Of a stretch of 64,000 bases of DNA, positions 26,089 through 33,998 are shown in pieces (position 1 is the stretch's first letter; each line of letters begins with the position of its first letter). The translations under genes were made by a program, and so were the position numbers. The stretch lies in the NCBI RefSeq assembly GCF_002847525.1, contig NZ_PKKM01000006.1, positions 62,001-126,000 of the forward strand, given 5' to 3'. Source of the DNA: Schaalia odontolytica. GTDB lineage: Bacteria; Actinomycetota; Actinomycetes; Actinomycetales; Actinomycetaceae. The notes beneath the pieces were generated by a model. It was not told the DNA's origin. It did not search any database and saw nothing but the letters and a program-made list of their open reading frames with translations.

Positions 26089-26125
26089 CGTTACACGCAT
26101 AAGGATTCTGTGGAAGGAGCCGCTC

Positions 26126-26764
26126 ATCAGCGAGACTCGCATCAATGAGCGTATTCGAGTCCCCGAGGTTCGCCTCGTGGGACCCGGAGGTGAACAGGTC
26201 GGCGTCGTCCGAGTTGAGGACGCGCTGCGTCTGGCCGAAGAGGCCGGGCTCGACCTGGTTGAGGTTGCGCCGAACGCCAAGCCGCCCGTCGCAAAGCTCA
26301 TGGATTACGGCAAGTACAAGTACGAAGCCGCCCAGAAGGCCCGCGATGCTCGCCGCAACCAGGCGAACACGCAGCTGAAGGAAATCCGCTTCCGACTGAA
26401 GATCGACGATCACGACTTCGGCGTCAAGAAGGGCCATGTTGAGCGCTTCCTGTCCGCCGGCGACAAGGTCAAGGTCATGATCATGTTCCGCGGTCGAGAG
26501 CAGTCTCGCCCCGAGGCTGGCGTTCGCCTCCTGCAGCGCCTCGCCGAGGAGATTGGTGACCTTGCCACCGTCGAATCGATGCCCCGTCAGGACGGGCGCA
26601 ACATGACGATGGTGCTGGCCCCCACCAAGCGCAAGGCTGACGCCCTGACTGAGCAGCGCAAGCGCCGCGAGGCCGAGCGCGCTGAGCGCCGGGGCAAGCG
26701 CGCGGAGCGCGCCAGCAAGGACCAGGCCCGAGTGGCAGCCGACAAGGCTGACGAACAGGACTGA
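26126..26764 (+). CDS. infC: Translation initiation factor IF-3, probable ATC start
   Basis: 212-residue IF-3, which binds the 30S subunit and proofreads start-codon choice. The conserved IF-3 N-terminus [19 protein letters not shown] is only encoded if translation starts at ATC 26126, which has GAAGGAG 7 nt upstream. The first ATG/GTG alternative (GTG 26177) would delete this conserved segment. Non-AUG infC starts are known from E. coli (AUU), where they allow autoregulation. The N-domain (about 1-75), lysine-rich linker ([14 protein letters not shown]) and C-domain with [11 protein letters not shown] are all present. A basic, charged tail of about 35 residues follows. Confidence 0.93.
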   Translation: MSETRINERIRVPEVRLVGPGGEQVGVVRVEDALRLAEEAGLDLVEVAPNAKPPVAKLMDYGKYKYEAAQKARDARRNQANTQLKEIRFRLKIDDHDFGVKKGHVERFLSAGDKVKVMIMFRGREQSRPEAGVRLLQRLAEEIGDLATVESMPRQDGRNMTMVLAPTKRKADALTEQRKRREAERAERRGKRAERASKDQARVAADKADEQD

Positions 26765-26800
26765 CGGCGATACCCATCGCCTCACAACGAAGGAATAGAA

Positions 26801-26995
26801 ATGCCGAAGAACAAGACTCATTCCGGTGCTAAGAAGCGCTTCCGCACGACCGGCTCGGGCAAGATCATGCGCGAGCAGGCCGGCGCCCGCCACCTGCTGG
26901 AGCACAAGTCCAGCCGTAAGACCCGCCGTCTGGCGACCGACCAGGTCCTGGAGACCGCTGACGTCAAGCGCGTCAAGCGCATGCTGGGCATCTGA
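26801..26995 (+). CDS. rpmI: 50S ribosomal protein L35
   Basis: 64-residue L35: [21 protein letters not shown] and a basic C-terminus ending [19 protein letters not shown] precedes the ATG. It lies between infC and rplT, the universal order for this operon. Length is normal. Confidence 0.97.
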   Translation: MPKNKTHSGAKKRFRTTGSGKIMREQAGARHLLEHKSSRKTRRLATDQVLETADVKRVKRMLGI

Positions 26996-27022
26996 GCTCG
27001 AGTAAGAGGAGAACAGTAGAAA

Positions 27023-27403
27023 ATGGCACGTGTTAAGCGTTCTGTCAACGCCAAGAAGAAGCGTCGTACCGTACTCGAGCAGGCCTCCGGCTACCGCGGC
27101 CAGCGCTCGCGCATGTACCGCAAGGCCAAGGAGCAGGTCACTCACTCCTTCGTCTACTCCTACCGCGACCGCAAGGCTAAGAAGGGCGACTTCCGTCGTC
27201 TGTGGATCCAGCGCATCAACGCTGCCTCCCGCGCCCAGGGCCTGACCTACAACCGCCTCATCCAGGGCCTGAACCTGGCTGGCGTCGAGGTCGACCGCCG
27301 CATGCTGGCCGAGCTGGCTGTCAACGACATCAACGCGTTCAACGCCCTGGTGAAGGTCGCCAAGGACGCGCTGCCCGCCGACATCAACGCCCCCAAGGCC
27401 TGA
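27023..27403 (+). CDS. rplT: 50S ribosomal protein L20
   Basis: 126-residue L20, a 23S-binding assembly protein with the basic N-terminal helix ([20 protein letters not shown]) and the [17 protein letters not shown] segment. In other bacteria L20 represses its own operon by binding the leader; whether that happens here is unknown, but the leader before infC is strongly structured. AGAGGAG precedes the ATG. Three bases separate it from the next gene. Confidence 0.97.
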   Translation: MARVKRSVNAKKKRRTVLEQASGYRGQRSRMYRKAKEQVTHSFVYSYRDRKAKKGDFRRLWIQRINAASRAQGLTYNRLIQGLNLAGVEVDRRMLAELAVNDINAFNALVKVAKDALPADINAPKA

Positions 27404-27406
27404 TAG

Positions 27407-28255
27407 GTGAGCCTTTTCGCCGAGCGCCTGACCGTTCTCGATAATCCCCGCGCCGATCGCGTGCGTAGGGTATCGGGTCTGGTCGGGCGCTCGGCGCGTT
27501 CACGCTCGGGCCTCATGCTTGTCGAGGGCCCTCAGGCAGTGCGCGAACTAGCCCTGCACCGACCGGATGCGGTGCGTGACGTGTACGTGCGCGAGGACGC
27601 ATGGGACACCCACGCGGACGTTGTGGAAGCCGCCTGGCGCGCGACGCGCTGGGTGCATCGGGTGACCGCCGAGGTGTCCGTGGCCCTGTCGGGGGACTCG
27701 CAGGGCATCTGCGCGGTTGCCTCACTCGATGCGATTTCCCGTGAGATGCCCGAGCCGAGCGTTGGTGAGACGATCGTCGTGATCGCTCAGGGACGCGACC
27801 CCGGCAACGTCGGCACGATCATCCGTACGGCCGACGCATTCGGTGCGGTCGGTGTCGTGGCCGTCGCGGGCACGGTGGACGCCGCGAGCCCGAAAGTCGT
27901 GCGCTCGAGTGCCGGCTCCGTCTTCCACATTCCCGTGTGCGTGGTTCCGTCTTTCGCGGATGCACGTGCACTCATTCACGGTCGCAGCGCGGCCCTGCTG
28001 GGCACCAGCGGTGGTGCCGGTTCGCTCAGCCTGTCCGACCTCCTCGTGCAGGGAGTGTCGGCGCGCTCGCGTCTGTCCCAGTCGCACGCGTGGGTGTTCG
28101 GCAACGAGGCACGTGGCCTCTCGGGCGACGAGATGCGCCTGTGCGACGCCCTCGTGTCCATTCCCATGACGGGGGACGCGGAGTCCCTCAACGTGGCCAG
28201 CGCGGCCGCGACCTGCCTCTTTACCTCCCAGACTGTGCGATGCGTCGAGAACTGA
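27407..28255 (+). CDS. SpoU/TrmH family RNA 2'-O-methyltransferase
   Basis: 282-residue SPOUT methyltransferase. An N-terminal substrate-binding domain (about 10-110) precedes the trefoil-knot catalytic domain: motif 1 QGRDPGNVGTIIRTADAFG (128-146), motif 2 FGNEARGLS (about 227-235) and motif 3 SLNVASAAA (about 262-270). Homologues after rplT are usually annotated as 23S rRNA Gm methyltransferases; the target nucleotide here is not determinable. GTG 27407 is three bases after rplT, so it is cotranscribed with the ribosomal genes. Confidence 0.9.
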   Translation: MSLFAERLTVLDNPRADRVRRVSGLVGRSARSRSGLMLVEGPQAVRELALHRPDAVRDVYVREDAWDTHADVVEAAWRATRWVHRVTAEVSVALSGDSQGICAVASLDAISREMPEPSVGETIVVIAQGRDPGNVGTIIRTADAFGAVGVVAVAGTVDAASPKVVRSSAGSVFHIPVCVVPSFADARALIHGRSAALLGTSGGAGSLSLSDLLVQGVSARSRLSQSHAWVFGNEARGLSGDEMRLCDALVSIPMTGDAESLNVASAAATCLFTSQTVRCVEN

Positions 28256-28288
28256 GGCGGCTTTGCGGCGCGCAGCTGCGCCCGCGAC

Positions 28289-28294
28289 TAGTCT
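28289..28294 (+). promoter_or_regulatory. Candidate -10 element of thiL (leaderless)
   Basis: TAGTCT ends 7 nt before the thiL ATG, with no Shine-Dalgarno sequence between. It matches the TANNNT plus short spacing pattern seen before dnaE and the response regulator. Confidence 0.4.
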
Positions 28295-28301
28295 GGTTCC
28301 T

Positions 28302-29297
28302 ATGAAGTTAGCTGAGCTATCCGAGGCACAGTTGGTGTCTCATTTCCGCGAGTCTTTCCCGCGCGGCGAGCGCACGATGATCGGCATCGGCGACGACTGC
28401 GCCCAGGTTGCGGCTCCCGAAGGATCATTCATCGTGACGACGGACGTCATGGTGGAGGATCAGCATTTCCACCTGTCGTGGTCGACCGGTTACGAGGTCG
28501 GCGCGCGCGTTGCCGCTCAGAACCTCGCGGATATCGATGCGATGGGCGGACGCCCCTCGGCCCTCGTCGCCTCGGTGGTGGCTCCGCGTGACATGGACGC
28601 GGACGTTTTCCTGGACGTTGTTCGAGGCCTGGGGGACCGCGCGCGCGAGGTCGGAGCCGGTGTGGTGGGCGGAGACCTGAGTGCGGGGGAGAAGCTCGTC
28701 ATTTCGATCACGGCCTTCGGCTATTGCCCGGGCCCGGTGGTACGCCGTGATGGCGCGCGCCCCGGAGATGTCGTCGCGGTCAGCGGCACCCTTGGATACT
28801 CCTACGCGGGCCTCGATCTCCTGGAGGGTGGGCACGTCGATCCGTCAGCGCGAGGGGAAGCGCAGCTGGGCGATCTGGCGCCCTTCATTGGAACGTACCG
28901 TGCGCCGAGGCCTCCGCTGGGCTCTGGCGTGGCTGCCGCGGCTGCGGGCGCTCGCGCCATGATGGACCTGTCGGATGGACCAGCGACGGACGCAGCGCGC
29001 ATCGCTCAGGCCTCGGGCGTCGTCATTGAGTTTGATCGTGACGCCATCGAGGCGGAGGCATCCCACCTGGCTCCCGCAGCCCGCGTCTGCGCGGTCGATC
29101 CCGTGCGGTGGGTCCTGCAAGGGGGAGAGGAACATGGCATGATCGCCGTTTTCCCGCCGGATGCGCAGCTGCCCGATGGTTTCCGCGTTGTCGGCGCGGT
29201 GCGAGCATGCCGGGCTGAGGAAGAACCTCAGGCGATGATGGATGGGGCGGTCCTGCGCGGGGCATGGGATCATTTCGCTGCCGATTCCGTAGACTAG
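28302..29297 (+). CDS. thiL: Thiamine-monophosphate kinase ThiL
   Basis: 331-residue PurM/AIR-synthase-fold kinase that phosphorylates thiamine monophosphate to the pyrophosphate. Motifs: GIGDDCAQV (about 28-36), TTDVMVEDQHFHL, NLADIDAMGGRP, GGDLSAGEKLVIS, VVAVSGTLG and the C-terminal MDLSDGPATDAARIAQASGV and GGEEHGMIAV. Start ATG 28302; an upstream in-frame start at 28263 lacks conservation. It seems to be transcribed from its own promoter. No other thiamine genes are adjacent. Confidence 0.93.
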   Translation: MKLAELSEAQLVSHFRESFPRGERTMIGIGDDCAQVAAPEGSFIVTTDVMVEDQHFHLSWSTGYEVGARVAAQNLADIDAMGGRPSALVASVVAPRDMDADVFLDVVRGLGDRAREVGAGVVGGDLSAGEKLVISITAFGYCPGPVVRRDGARPGDVVAVSGTLGYSYAGLDLLEGGHVDPSARGEAQLGDLAPFIGTYRAPRPPLGSGVAAAAAGARAMMDLSDGPATDAARIAQASGVVIEFDRDAIEAEASHLAPAARVCAVDPVRWVLQGGEEHGMIAVFPPDAQLPDGFRVVGAVRACRAEEEPQAMMDGAVLRGAWDHFAADSVD

Positions 29298-29377
29298 TGT
29301 GATGTGGGCCGCGAGGAACGCGTCCTCGCTGTTGGATGACATGAATGGCATCGGTGCCAGAGAGGAATAGTGTGAGG

Positions 29378-29569
29378 ATGAATCGAGCGACGGAAGGCTC
29401 CCAGGCCTCGTCCCGTCCGATGTCGCGCGTGGCACGCAAGCTCGCGGAGTCGTCGGAGGAGATTCCGGCGACCGCCGGCCTGTCCCTACCCGCGCTGCAG
29501 GGCGATGCATGCGTGCCGCCGACGAAGGCGTTGCCCGTCGTTGATCCGAACGACGACGCAGTTGACTGA
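29378..29569 (+). CDS. Possible small protein between thiL and the paralogue cluster
   Basis: A 63-codon open frame (ATG 29378) of a polar, Ser/Ala/Pro-rich peptide, MNRATEGSQASSRPMSR then ARKLAESSEEIPATAGLS. It is preceded by a weak GTGTGAGG site and followed 34 nt later by the first tandem paralogue. I recognise no domain, signal or membrane segment. Support is only that it fills most of a 306-nt gap on the coding strand. A small hairpin (29311-29329) near the start of that gap may terminate thiL. It may be non-coding. Confidence 0.3.
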   Translation: MNRATEGSQASSRPMSRVARKLAESSEEIPATAGLSLPALQGDACVPPTKALPVVDPNDDAVD

Positions 29570-29603
29570 GACCTCGTAGCGGAGCATTGGGAAAGAGGGC
29601 GCG

Positions 29604-30329
29604 ATGAGCGCGATGCATGTGGGCGAACCGGGGCAGCCTGTCGGAGGATGGTCCTCGGCGCCGCCTCCTGTCGTCTCTCAGAAACAGCGCAAGGCTGATA
29701 CCAAGGTGCGAGTCATCCTCGTGGTTATCTGCGGCCTATTCGTGTTCGGCGTGTTCTATCTGATGGATGTGCCGCGTACAAATCCCGAAGACACCGTGCG
29801 GCAGTACTTGACCTACCTCGCCGATGGGGACGCGGAATCAGCGCTTGGGATGCTCACGAGGCCGATGACAGATCGCGAGAAGCGTTTCCTGACGAATGAT
29901 GTCTTGTCGGCCTCGGACTCTCGTATCGCCATTGAATCGGTCGAAAGCCTGACCAGTAAATGGAGCGTGGTCTCCCGCGCGACGGTGCGGGCGACGATGA
30001 GCGTGAACGGCGAGCGTTTCACTCACGATTTCACCGTCTATCACCATAAGCCGACGAAGGACCGTCCGGAGGAGTGGTACTTGTTCGACGATCTGTTGGT
30101 GCACGTGGCCGTGACGGGTGATGGAGTCCCCGGATTTAGCGTGACCGGTGATTCCGCGGGCGTCGAGCCGCTGTCGACAGGTTGGCAGGAGTACTATTTC
30201 TTCCCCGGTGTCTACACCCTGACGCCCGAAGGTCGAAGTGATGGAGGCAGTGTCGACCCCCAGACGGTCGTCGCCATTGATGGGACAGGTACCTCCGCCA
30301 CCGAAAACACGACGGTGCGCTTCAACTAA
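29604..30329 (+). CDS. Tandem membrane-anchored paralogue 1 (short form)
   Basis: 241-residue protein with a short polar N-terminus, one hydrophobic helix (about 36-55), then an outside domain. It shares clear blocks with the next two genes: VRQYLTYLADGDAESAL near 66-82, RFLTNDVL then SRIAIESVES, NGERFTHDF (about 135), FFPGVYTLTPEG and a final TTVRFN. It stops where the others continue into a C-terminal domain of roughly 110 residues, so it is a one-domain version. The first shared block resembles NTF2-like/DUF4878 extracellular domains; that is a guess. Function unknown. Confidence 0.8.
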   Translation: MSAMHVGEPGQPVGGWSSAPPPVVSQKQRKADTKVRVILVVICGLFVFGVFYLMDVPRTNPEDTVRQYLTYLADGDAESALGMLTRPMTDREKRFLTNDVLSASDSRIAIESVESLTSKWSVVSRATVRATMSVNGERFTHDFTVYHHKPTKDRPEEWYLFDDLLVHVAVTGDGVPGFSVTGDSAGVEPLSTGWQEYYFFPGVYTLTPEGRSDGGSVDPQTVVAIDGTGTSATENTTVRFN

Positions 30330-30462
30330 CTGACTGTCGGAGGCCATCGAGGTCGTCTCCGCTTTGGAAGGACACACAGCCCGCAGCGTTTCTTTGTGCG
30401 AGAGACAGTGATGGCGTACGCTACCCCTACGAAGTAGTTACCGAGGATGTAGGGGCTTCTCA

Positions 30463-31566
30463 ATGTGGAGGAAGAAGGCGGTACCGCAGTTCGGCGTTCC
30501 CGGAGCTGTGCCCAACAGTGGATCCAACCTTGGGTCCGCCGGAATGTTGTTTGCAGCGTATCGGGGAATGGAGCCCAAGCGCCGCAAGAAGGCGAACACA
30601 TTTGTCGGAATCGTTGCTCTCTTCGCCCTCAGCTTCGCTCTCATGCCGGTTGTGTGGGTAATCGAGCGCGTCGAAGGAACCCCCGACGGTGAGGTGCGTC
30701 GGTATCTCAGCTTCTTGGCCGAGGGGGATGCAGCGGGCGCGCTGGCGATGGTCGACCCGGGCATCCCGAACGAACAGCGTCTGTTTTTGACGAACGAGGT
30801 ACTAACGGCCGCCTCATCTCGGATTGTCGTCGAATCGGTCAGTGAGCCGACCTATGGCGATGGAGGCATCGACACGAAGGAAGTGACGGCAACGCTGCGC
30901 CTCAATGGCGACCGTTTTACTCATACCTTCTCGCTGGAGCGACGGCACAAGGAAAAAGGTGACTCGTCTGTCTGGAAGATACGTGATGGCTTGTTTGTCA
31001 AGGTTCCCGTCTCTGGTCTGCGCGTTCCTTCCTTTAGCGTCGGTGGCGTGTCAGCAAACGCCGGTTCTTCCGACTCTTCTCCGGTCGAATATCTGTTCTT
31101 TCCGGGCGTCTACACCTTCCAGCCGGAAGGCCTTGGACCGTATGTGAATGCTCAAGCAACTCAGGTGGTTGTGGAGAACGGATCACATGCCTCGTCTTAT
31201 GAGACGACATCCGTGTCTTTCAACGGGCAACTGGCGAGTTCTTTGCGGGGCGATGTCCTTCGCGTTGCGCACAAGAACCTACAGGACTGCGCGACACTCG
31301 GGACAAACATGCGTCCCTCCTGCCCAGTTGAGCTGCGGTCCTCAGCGGTGACGGGGATTGAGCTGCTGAGCTCACCGCAGACGCTGACTAGCGCCAGTGA
31401 TGATGGAACATACGAGCTTGAAGACGCCGTCTTCCGTTATCAGGACGGCTCGGTGCACGACCTGACGGTCCGCGTACAGGCAACGGTCATCATGAATGCG
31501 GACGGTATTCCGGAGGTTGATATCGACGGGAAACCGAACATCACCGTGACGATGCAGAAGCGCTGA
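30463..31566 (+). CDS. Tandem membrane-anchored paralogue 2
   Basis: 367-residue single-pass membrane protein. Cytoplasmic residues 1-45 include a basic PKRRKKAN stretch before the helix (about 46-67). The shared extracellular domain follows (VRRYLSFLAEGDAAGALAMVDPG, LFLTNEVL, NGDRFTHTF, FFPGVYTFQPEG, TTSVSFN). A C-terminal domain (about 265-367) has two Cys (NLQDCATLG, RPSCPVEL) that could form a disulfide, and a closing ADGIPEVDIDGKPNITVT block also seen in paralogue 3. Weak AGGGGC site before ATG 30463. Function unknown. Confidence 0.8.
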   Translation: MWRKKAVPQFGVPGAVPNSGSNLGSAGMLFAAYRGMEPKRRKKANTFVGIVALFALSFALMPVVWVIERVEGTPDGEVRRYLSFLAEGDAAGALAMVDPGIPNEQRLFLTNEVLTAASSRIVVESVSEPTYGDGGIDTKEVTATLRLNGDRFTHTFSLERRHKEKGDSSVWKIRDGLFVKVPVSGLRVPSFSVGGVSANAGSSDSSPVEYLFFPGVYTFQPEGLGPYVNAQATQVVVENGSHASSYETTSVSFNGQLASSLRGDVLRVAHKNLQDCATLGTNMRPSCPVELRSSAVTGIELLSSPQTLTSASDDGTYELEDAVFRYQDGSVHDLTVRVQATVIMNADGIPEVDIDGKPNITVTMQKR

Positions 31567-31790
31567 ATCCGCCGCGAAACCTCCTTGTGCAGGCGGGGGA
31601 ACCTTGGTGGGGCGTCGCTTTCTCATGGTGGGATGACACGCGTGCGTTTTCCATGCGTTCGTGCATCAATTATTCAGTTGATGAAATAAATACCGTATGA
31701 GAAAATTTAGCGGCTCCGATGCGCCATTGGGCGAGTATTCGACCGTGTCGGGGGCATTCCATCTGTGCGGAAGAGAGTGGGGGACGAGCA

Positions 31791-32942
31791 ATGTCTCAGC
31801 GGCAGTACGACTCGAATCAAGGCGCGGTGCCCTCGCCCCCGGACCCTTCGGGGATTCCGACGCCTCCTTCTACTCCTAGCAACCCCCAGTACGCGGCCGA
31901 CCCTGCGGCCGATGTTCCTCAGACCGGGGTGACGGTCACGCCGATGTCGGACACGGGCCACCGTCGTATCAAGCGCATCGTCGTGGGCGCTGTGGCCCTC
32001 GTTGCTGTCGTCATCGTCGGAACCATTGCCCTCACTGTTGCGAACTGGACGAGTACGCCCGAGGCGAAGGTGCGCCAGTATCTTGATCTGCTCGCGGACG
32101 GTAAGGCCAGCGCTGCGACGGCGATGGTTGATCCGGGGCTGCCCGACGACCAGCGTGGTTTCCTCTCCGACAAGGTTATGGCCTCGGCGAGTGCCCGCAT
32201 CGAGGTGGAGGACGTGACTGTTGACGACGAGGAGAACTCCAAGGAGCGCGTGGTGGAGGCGACGATACGCCTCGGCGGCGAACGCTTCACCCATTGGTTC
32301 CGCGTCAGTGAGGAGAAGAAGACCTTTGGTCTGGTGACCAACTGGAAGATTGAGAACGCGATGATTGAGCGGGTGTTTGTGGAGCCAAGAAAGGTCACGC
32401 ATTTCTCGATCGGTGGTGAAAAGATGTCGGTCGCGACGCTGACGGAATCCTCCAGTGCATACATCGTGCTTTACCCGGGCGTCTACACAGTCACCCCGGA
32501 GGAGACGGGCGAGTATATCGACGCTGAGCCCCAGACGGTGTTGGTTAGAGGTAACGAGGACTTTGACAGCACGCGCACCGGCCCACGGGTGTACCTGGAG
32601 GGCGTCTATAACGACAAGGTGGCTGCCGCCGCGCTCGAGGCTATGGGTCCGCTGATCAACTCGTGTGCGACCGTCTCTGGCCGCACTGACACCGCCTGCC
32701 CGGGTGCGATTAGTTCTCGGCCACTGTCCTTCCTGGAGCTCAAGACGATGCCCACGACCGTGAGTGTGGCGGATGGGGGTGTGTACGTCGCCGAGCCGAC
32801 GTACACGATCCAGGGCACCTTGAGCGGGTCGAAGCGGCATGACATGACGTTTCGCGTGACCGCGAAGCTGAAGACCGATAAGGACGGAATCCCCGAGTTG
32901 GACGCGTCGGGCAAGCCCCAGTTCGATGTTCGATTCGGATAG
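31791..32942 (+). CDS. Tandem membrane-anchored paralogue 3
   Basis: 383-residue single-pass protein with a longer Pro/Ser-rich N-terminus (about 1-58), a membrane helix (about 62-86), then the same two extracellular domains as paralogue 2: VRQYLDLLADGKASAATAMVDPG, GERFTHWF, YPGVYTVTPEETG, then INSCATVSGRTDTACPG (paired Cys) and KDGIPELDASGKPQFDV. I use ATG 31791 after GTGGGGGACGAGCA; the open frame begins 24 codons earlier without a good site. The upstream gap (31567-31790) is locally A/T-rich (around 31670-31705) and may hold a promoter. Function unknown. Confidence 0.8.
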   Translation: MSQRQYDSNQGAVPSPPDPSGIPTPPSTPSNPQYAADPAADVPQTGVTVTPMSDTGHRRIKRIVVGAVALVAVVIVGTIALTVANWTSTPEAKVRQYLDLLADGKASAATAMVDPGLPDDQRGFLSDKVMASASARIEVEDVTVDDEENSKERVVEATIRLGGERFTHWFRVSEEKKTFGLVTNWKIENAMIERVFVEPRKVTHFSIGGEKMSVATLTESSSAYIVLYPGVYTVTPEETGEYIDAEPQTVLVRGNEDFDSTRTGPRVYLEGVYNDKVAAAALEAMGPLINSCATVSGRTDTACPGAISSRPLSFLELKTMPTTVSVADGGVYVAEPTYTIQGTLSGSKRHDMTFRVTAKLKTDKDGIPELDASGKPQFDVRFG

Positions 32943-32968
32943 TAAGGCCTCGAATGAGACTATCGACG

Positions 32969-33012
32969 CACCGGGTATGCGGACTCGACGAAAGAAGTTC
33001 GCATACCCGGTG
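32969..33012. promoter_or_regulatory. Strong inverted repeat before the TetR gene
   Basis: 13-bp perfect arms (CACCGGGTATGCG and its complement, 32969-32981 and 33000-33012). The stem can extend inward by four more pairs including one G-U, leaving a 10-nt loop. It lies between paralogue 3 and the TetR start, about 70 nt before the ATG, with no T-run after it. It may be a terminator, a TetR operator, or both. Confidence 0.55.
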
Positions 33013-33081
33013 GCGCGTAGGCGGTTGCACGCTATGATGGGTTTTTGGTAACTCTGTCACAATGAACATGGAGCAGCCCGC

Positions 33082-33729
33082 ATGAGCAACGATGCTAAGG
33101 CAACGAGCACCCGTCGGCCCGGCCGTCCGAAGGCCGGTAGCGAGGATAAGAAGGCGCGCATCCTGTCGGAGGCACTGACCCTTTTCTCAACGCAGGGCTA
33201 CGTGGCAACCTCGCTTGCAGACATCGCGCGCGCCTCCGATATTTCGAAGGCGGGGCTCCTGCATCACTACTCCTCGAAGGACCAGCTGCTCGCCGCAGTC
33301 CTGGATGAGCGTGATCGCCGCATAGTCAGCCGACTCCCGCGCCCCGAGGAGGGGGCCGAGGCCGCGCTGGACGCCTGGGTGGATATGGTGGCGCACAACC
33401 AGCGTCACCCCGACGGCGTGGCTCTCTACACGGCGATGTCGGCCGCCGTCATCGATTCGAAGCATCAGGCGCACCCCTGGTTCCGCGAGCACCTCATCGG
33501 TGCGATTTCCTACCTCGTTGAGGCTTTCGAGCACGGCAAGACCACGGGCGAGGTGCGTGAGGACGCTCCGAGTGAGCAGATCGCGCGCCGCCTCGTTGCG
33601 ATATCGGACGGGCTTCAGGTCCAGTGGCTCTGCTCGCGCGCGGACGGTGGTCGTACGCTCAATATGCACGAGGTCATGGCTGGCGTCGCCGTTGACATGA
33701 AAGAGCGGTGGCTCATTCGCCCCGAGTGA
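33082..33729 (+). CDS. TetR/AcrR family transcriptional regulator
   Basis: 215-residue regulator. The N-terminal helix-turn-helix spans about 20-65: KKARILSEALTLFSTQGYVATSLADIARASDISKAGLLHHYSSKDQLLAAVL, which matches TetR_N closely. The C-terminal ligand domain is unassigned. A basic RRPGRPKAG stretch precedes the HTH. Start ATG 33082. A strong inverted repeat lies upstream and another upstream of putA downstream, so targets could be itself, putA or neither. Ligand unknown. Confidence 0.9.
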   Translation: MSNDAKATSTRRPGRPKAGSEDKKARILSEALTLFSTQGYVATSLADIARASDISKAGLLHHYSSKDQLLAAVLDERDRRIVSRLPRPEEGAEAALDAWVDMVAHNQRHPDGVALYTAMSAAVIDSKHQAHPWFREHLIGAISYLVEAFEHGKTTGEVREDAPSEQIARRLVAISDGLQVQWLCSRADGGRTLNMHEVMAGVAVDMKERWLIRPE

Positions 33730-33736
33730 GGCGGGG

Positions 33737-33756
33737 CGTCGCCGCGTAGGGCGACG
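33737..33756 (+). terminator. Hairpin after the TetR gene
   Basis: CGTCGCC / GGCGACG (33737-33743 and 33750-33756), 7 bp with a 6-nt loop, seven bases after the stop. No long T-run. Confidence 0.5.
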
Positions 33757-33773
33757 GGCCTTATGTGAGAAGC

Positions 33774-33802
33774 AACACTCATGATCTGGCGTTGTGAGTG
33801 TT
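33774..33802. promoter_or_regulatory. Inverted repeat in the putA upstream region
   Basis: AACACTCA / TGAGTGTT (33774-33781 and 33795-33802) with a 13-nt centre that can pair partly through G-U. It is situated about 200 nt before putA and just after the TetR gene, so it is a candidate operator. No regulator is proven. Confidence 0.4.
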
Positions 33803-33998
33803 TCGCGGGATTTGGGGCTTAGGTCCCTTGATAGATCGTGTCGGCGTTCCGTGATGCCCGCCCAGGTAAGCCTGACGCGCGTTACGATGGACAAACCAGC
33901 ATCCTTCACAACGTCGGGAGTTGTGCTGAGCGTGTCCAGCGTTGACGCTCCACGCGAGGCCGATAAACCGTCGCACATCCACGCCTGGAGGTCTACGC

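Noticed and set aside
32943..33998. TetR regulator as a proven repressor of putA
   Set aside because: Adjacent genes and an inverted repeat are suggestive, but the repeats before tetR and before putA are unrelated in sequence.
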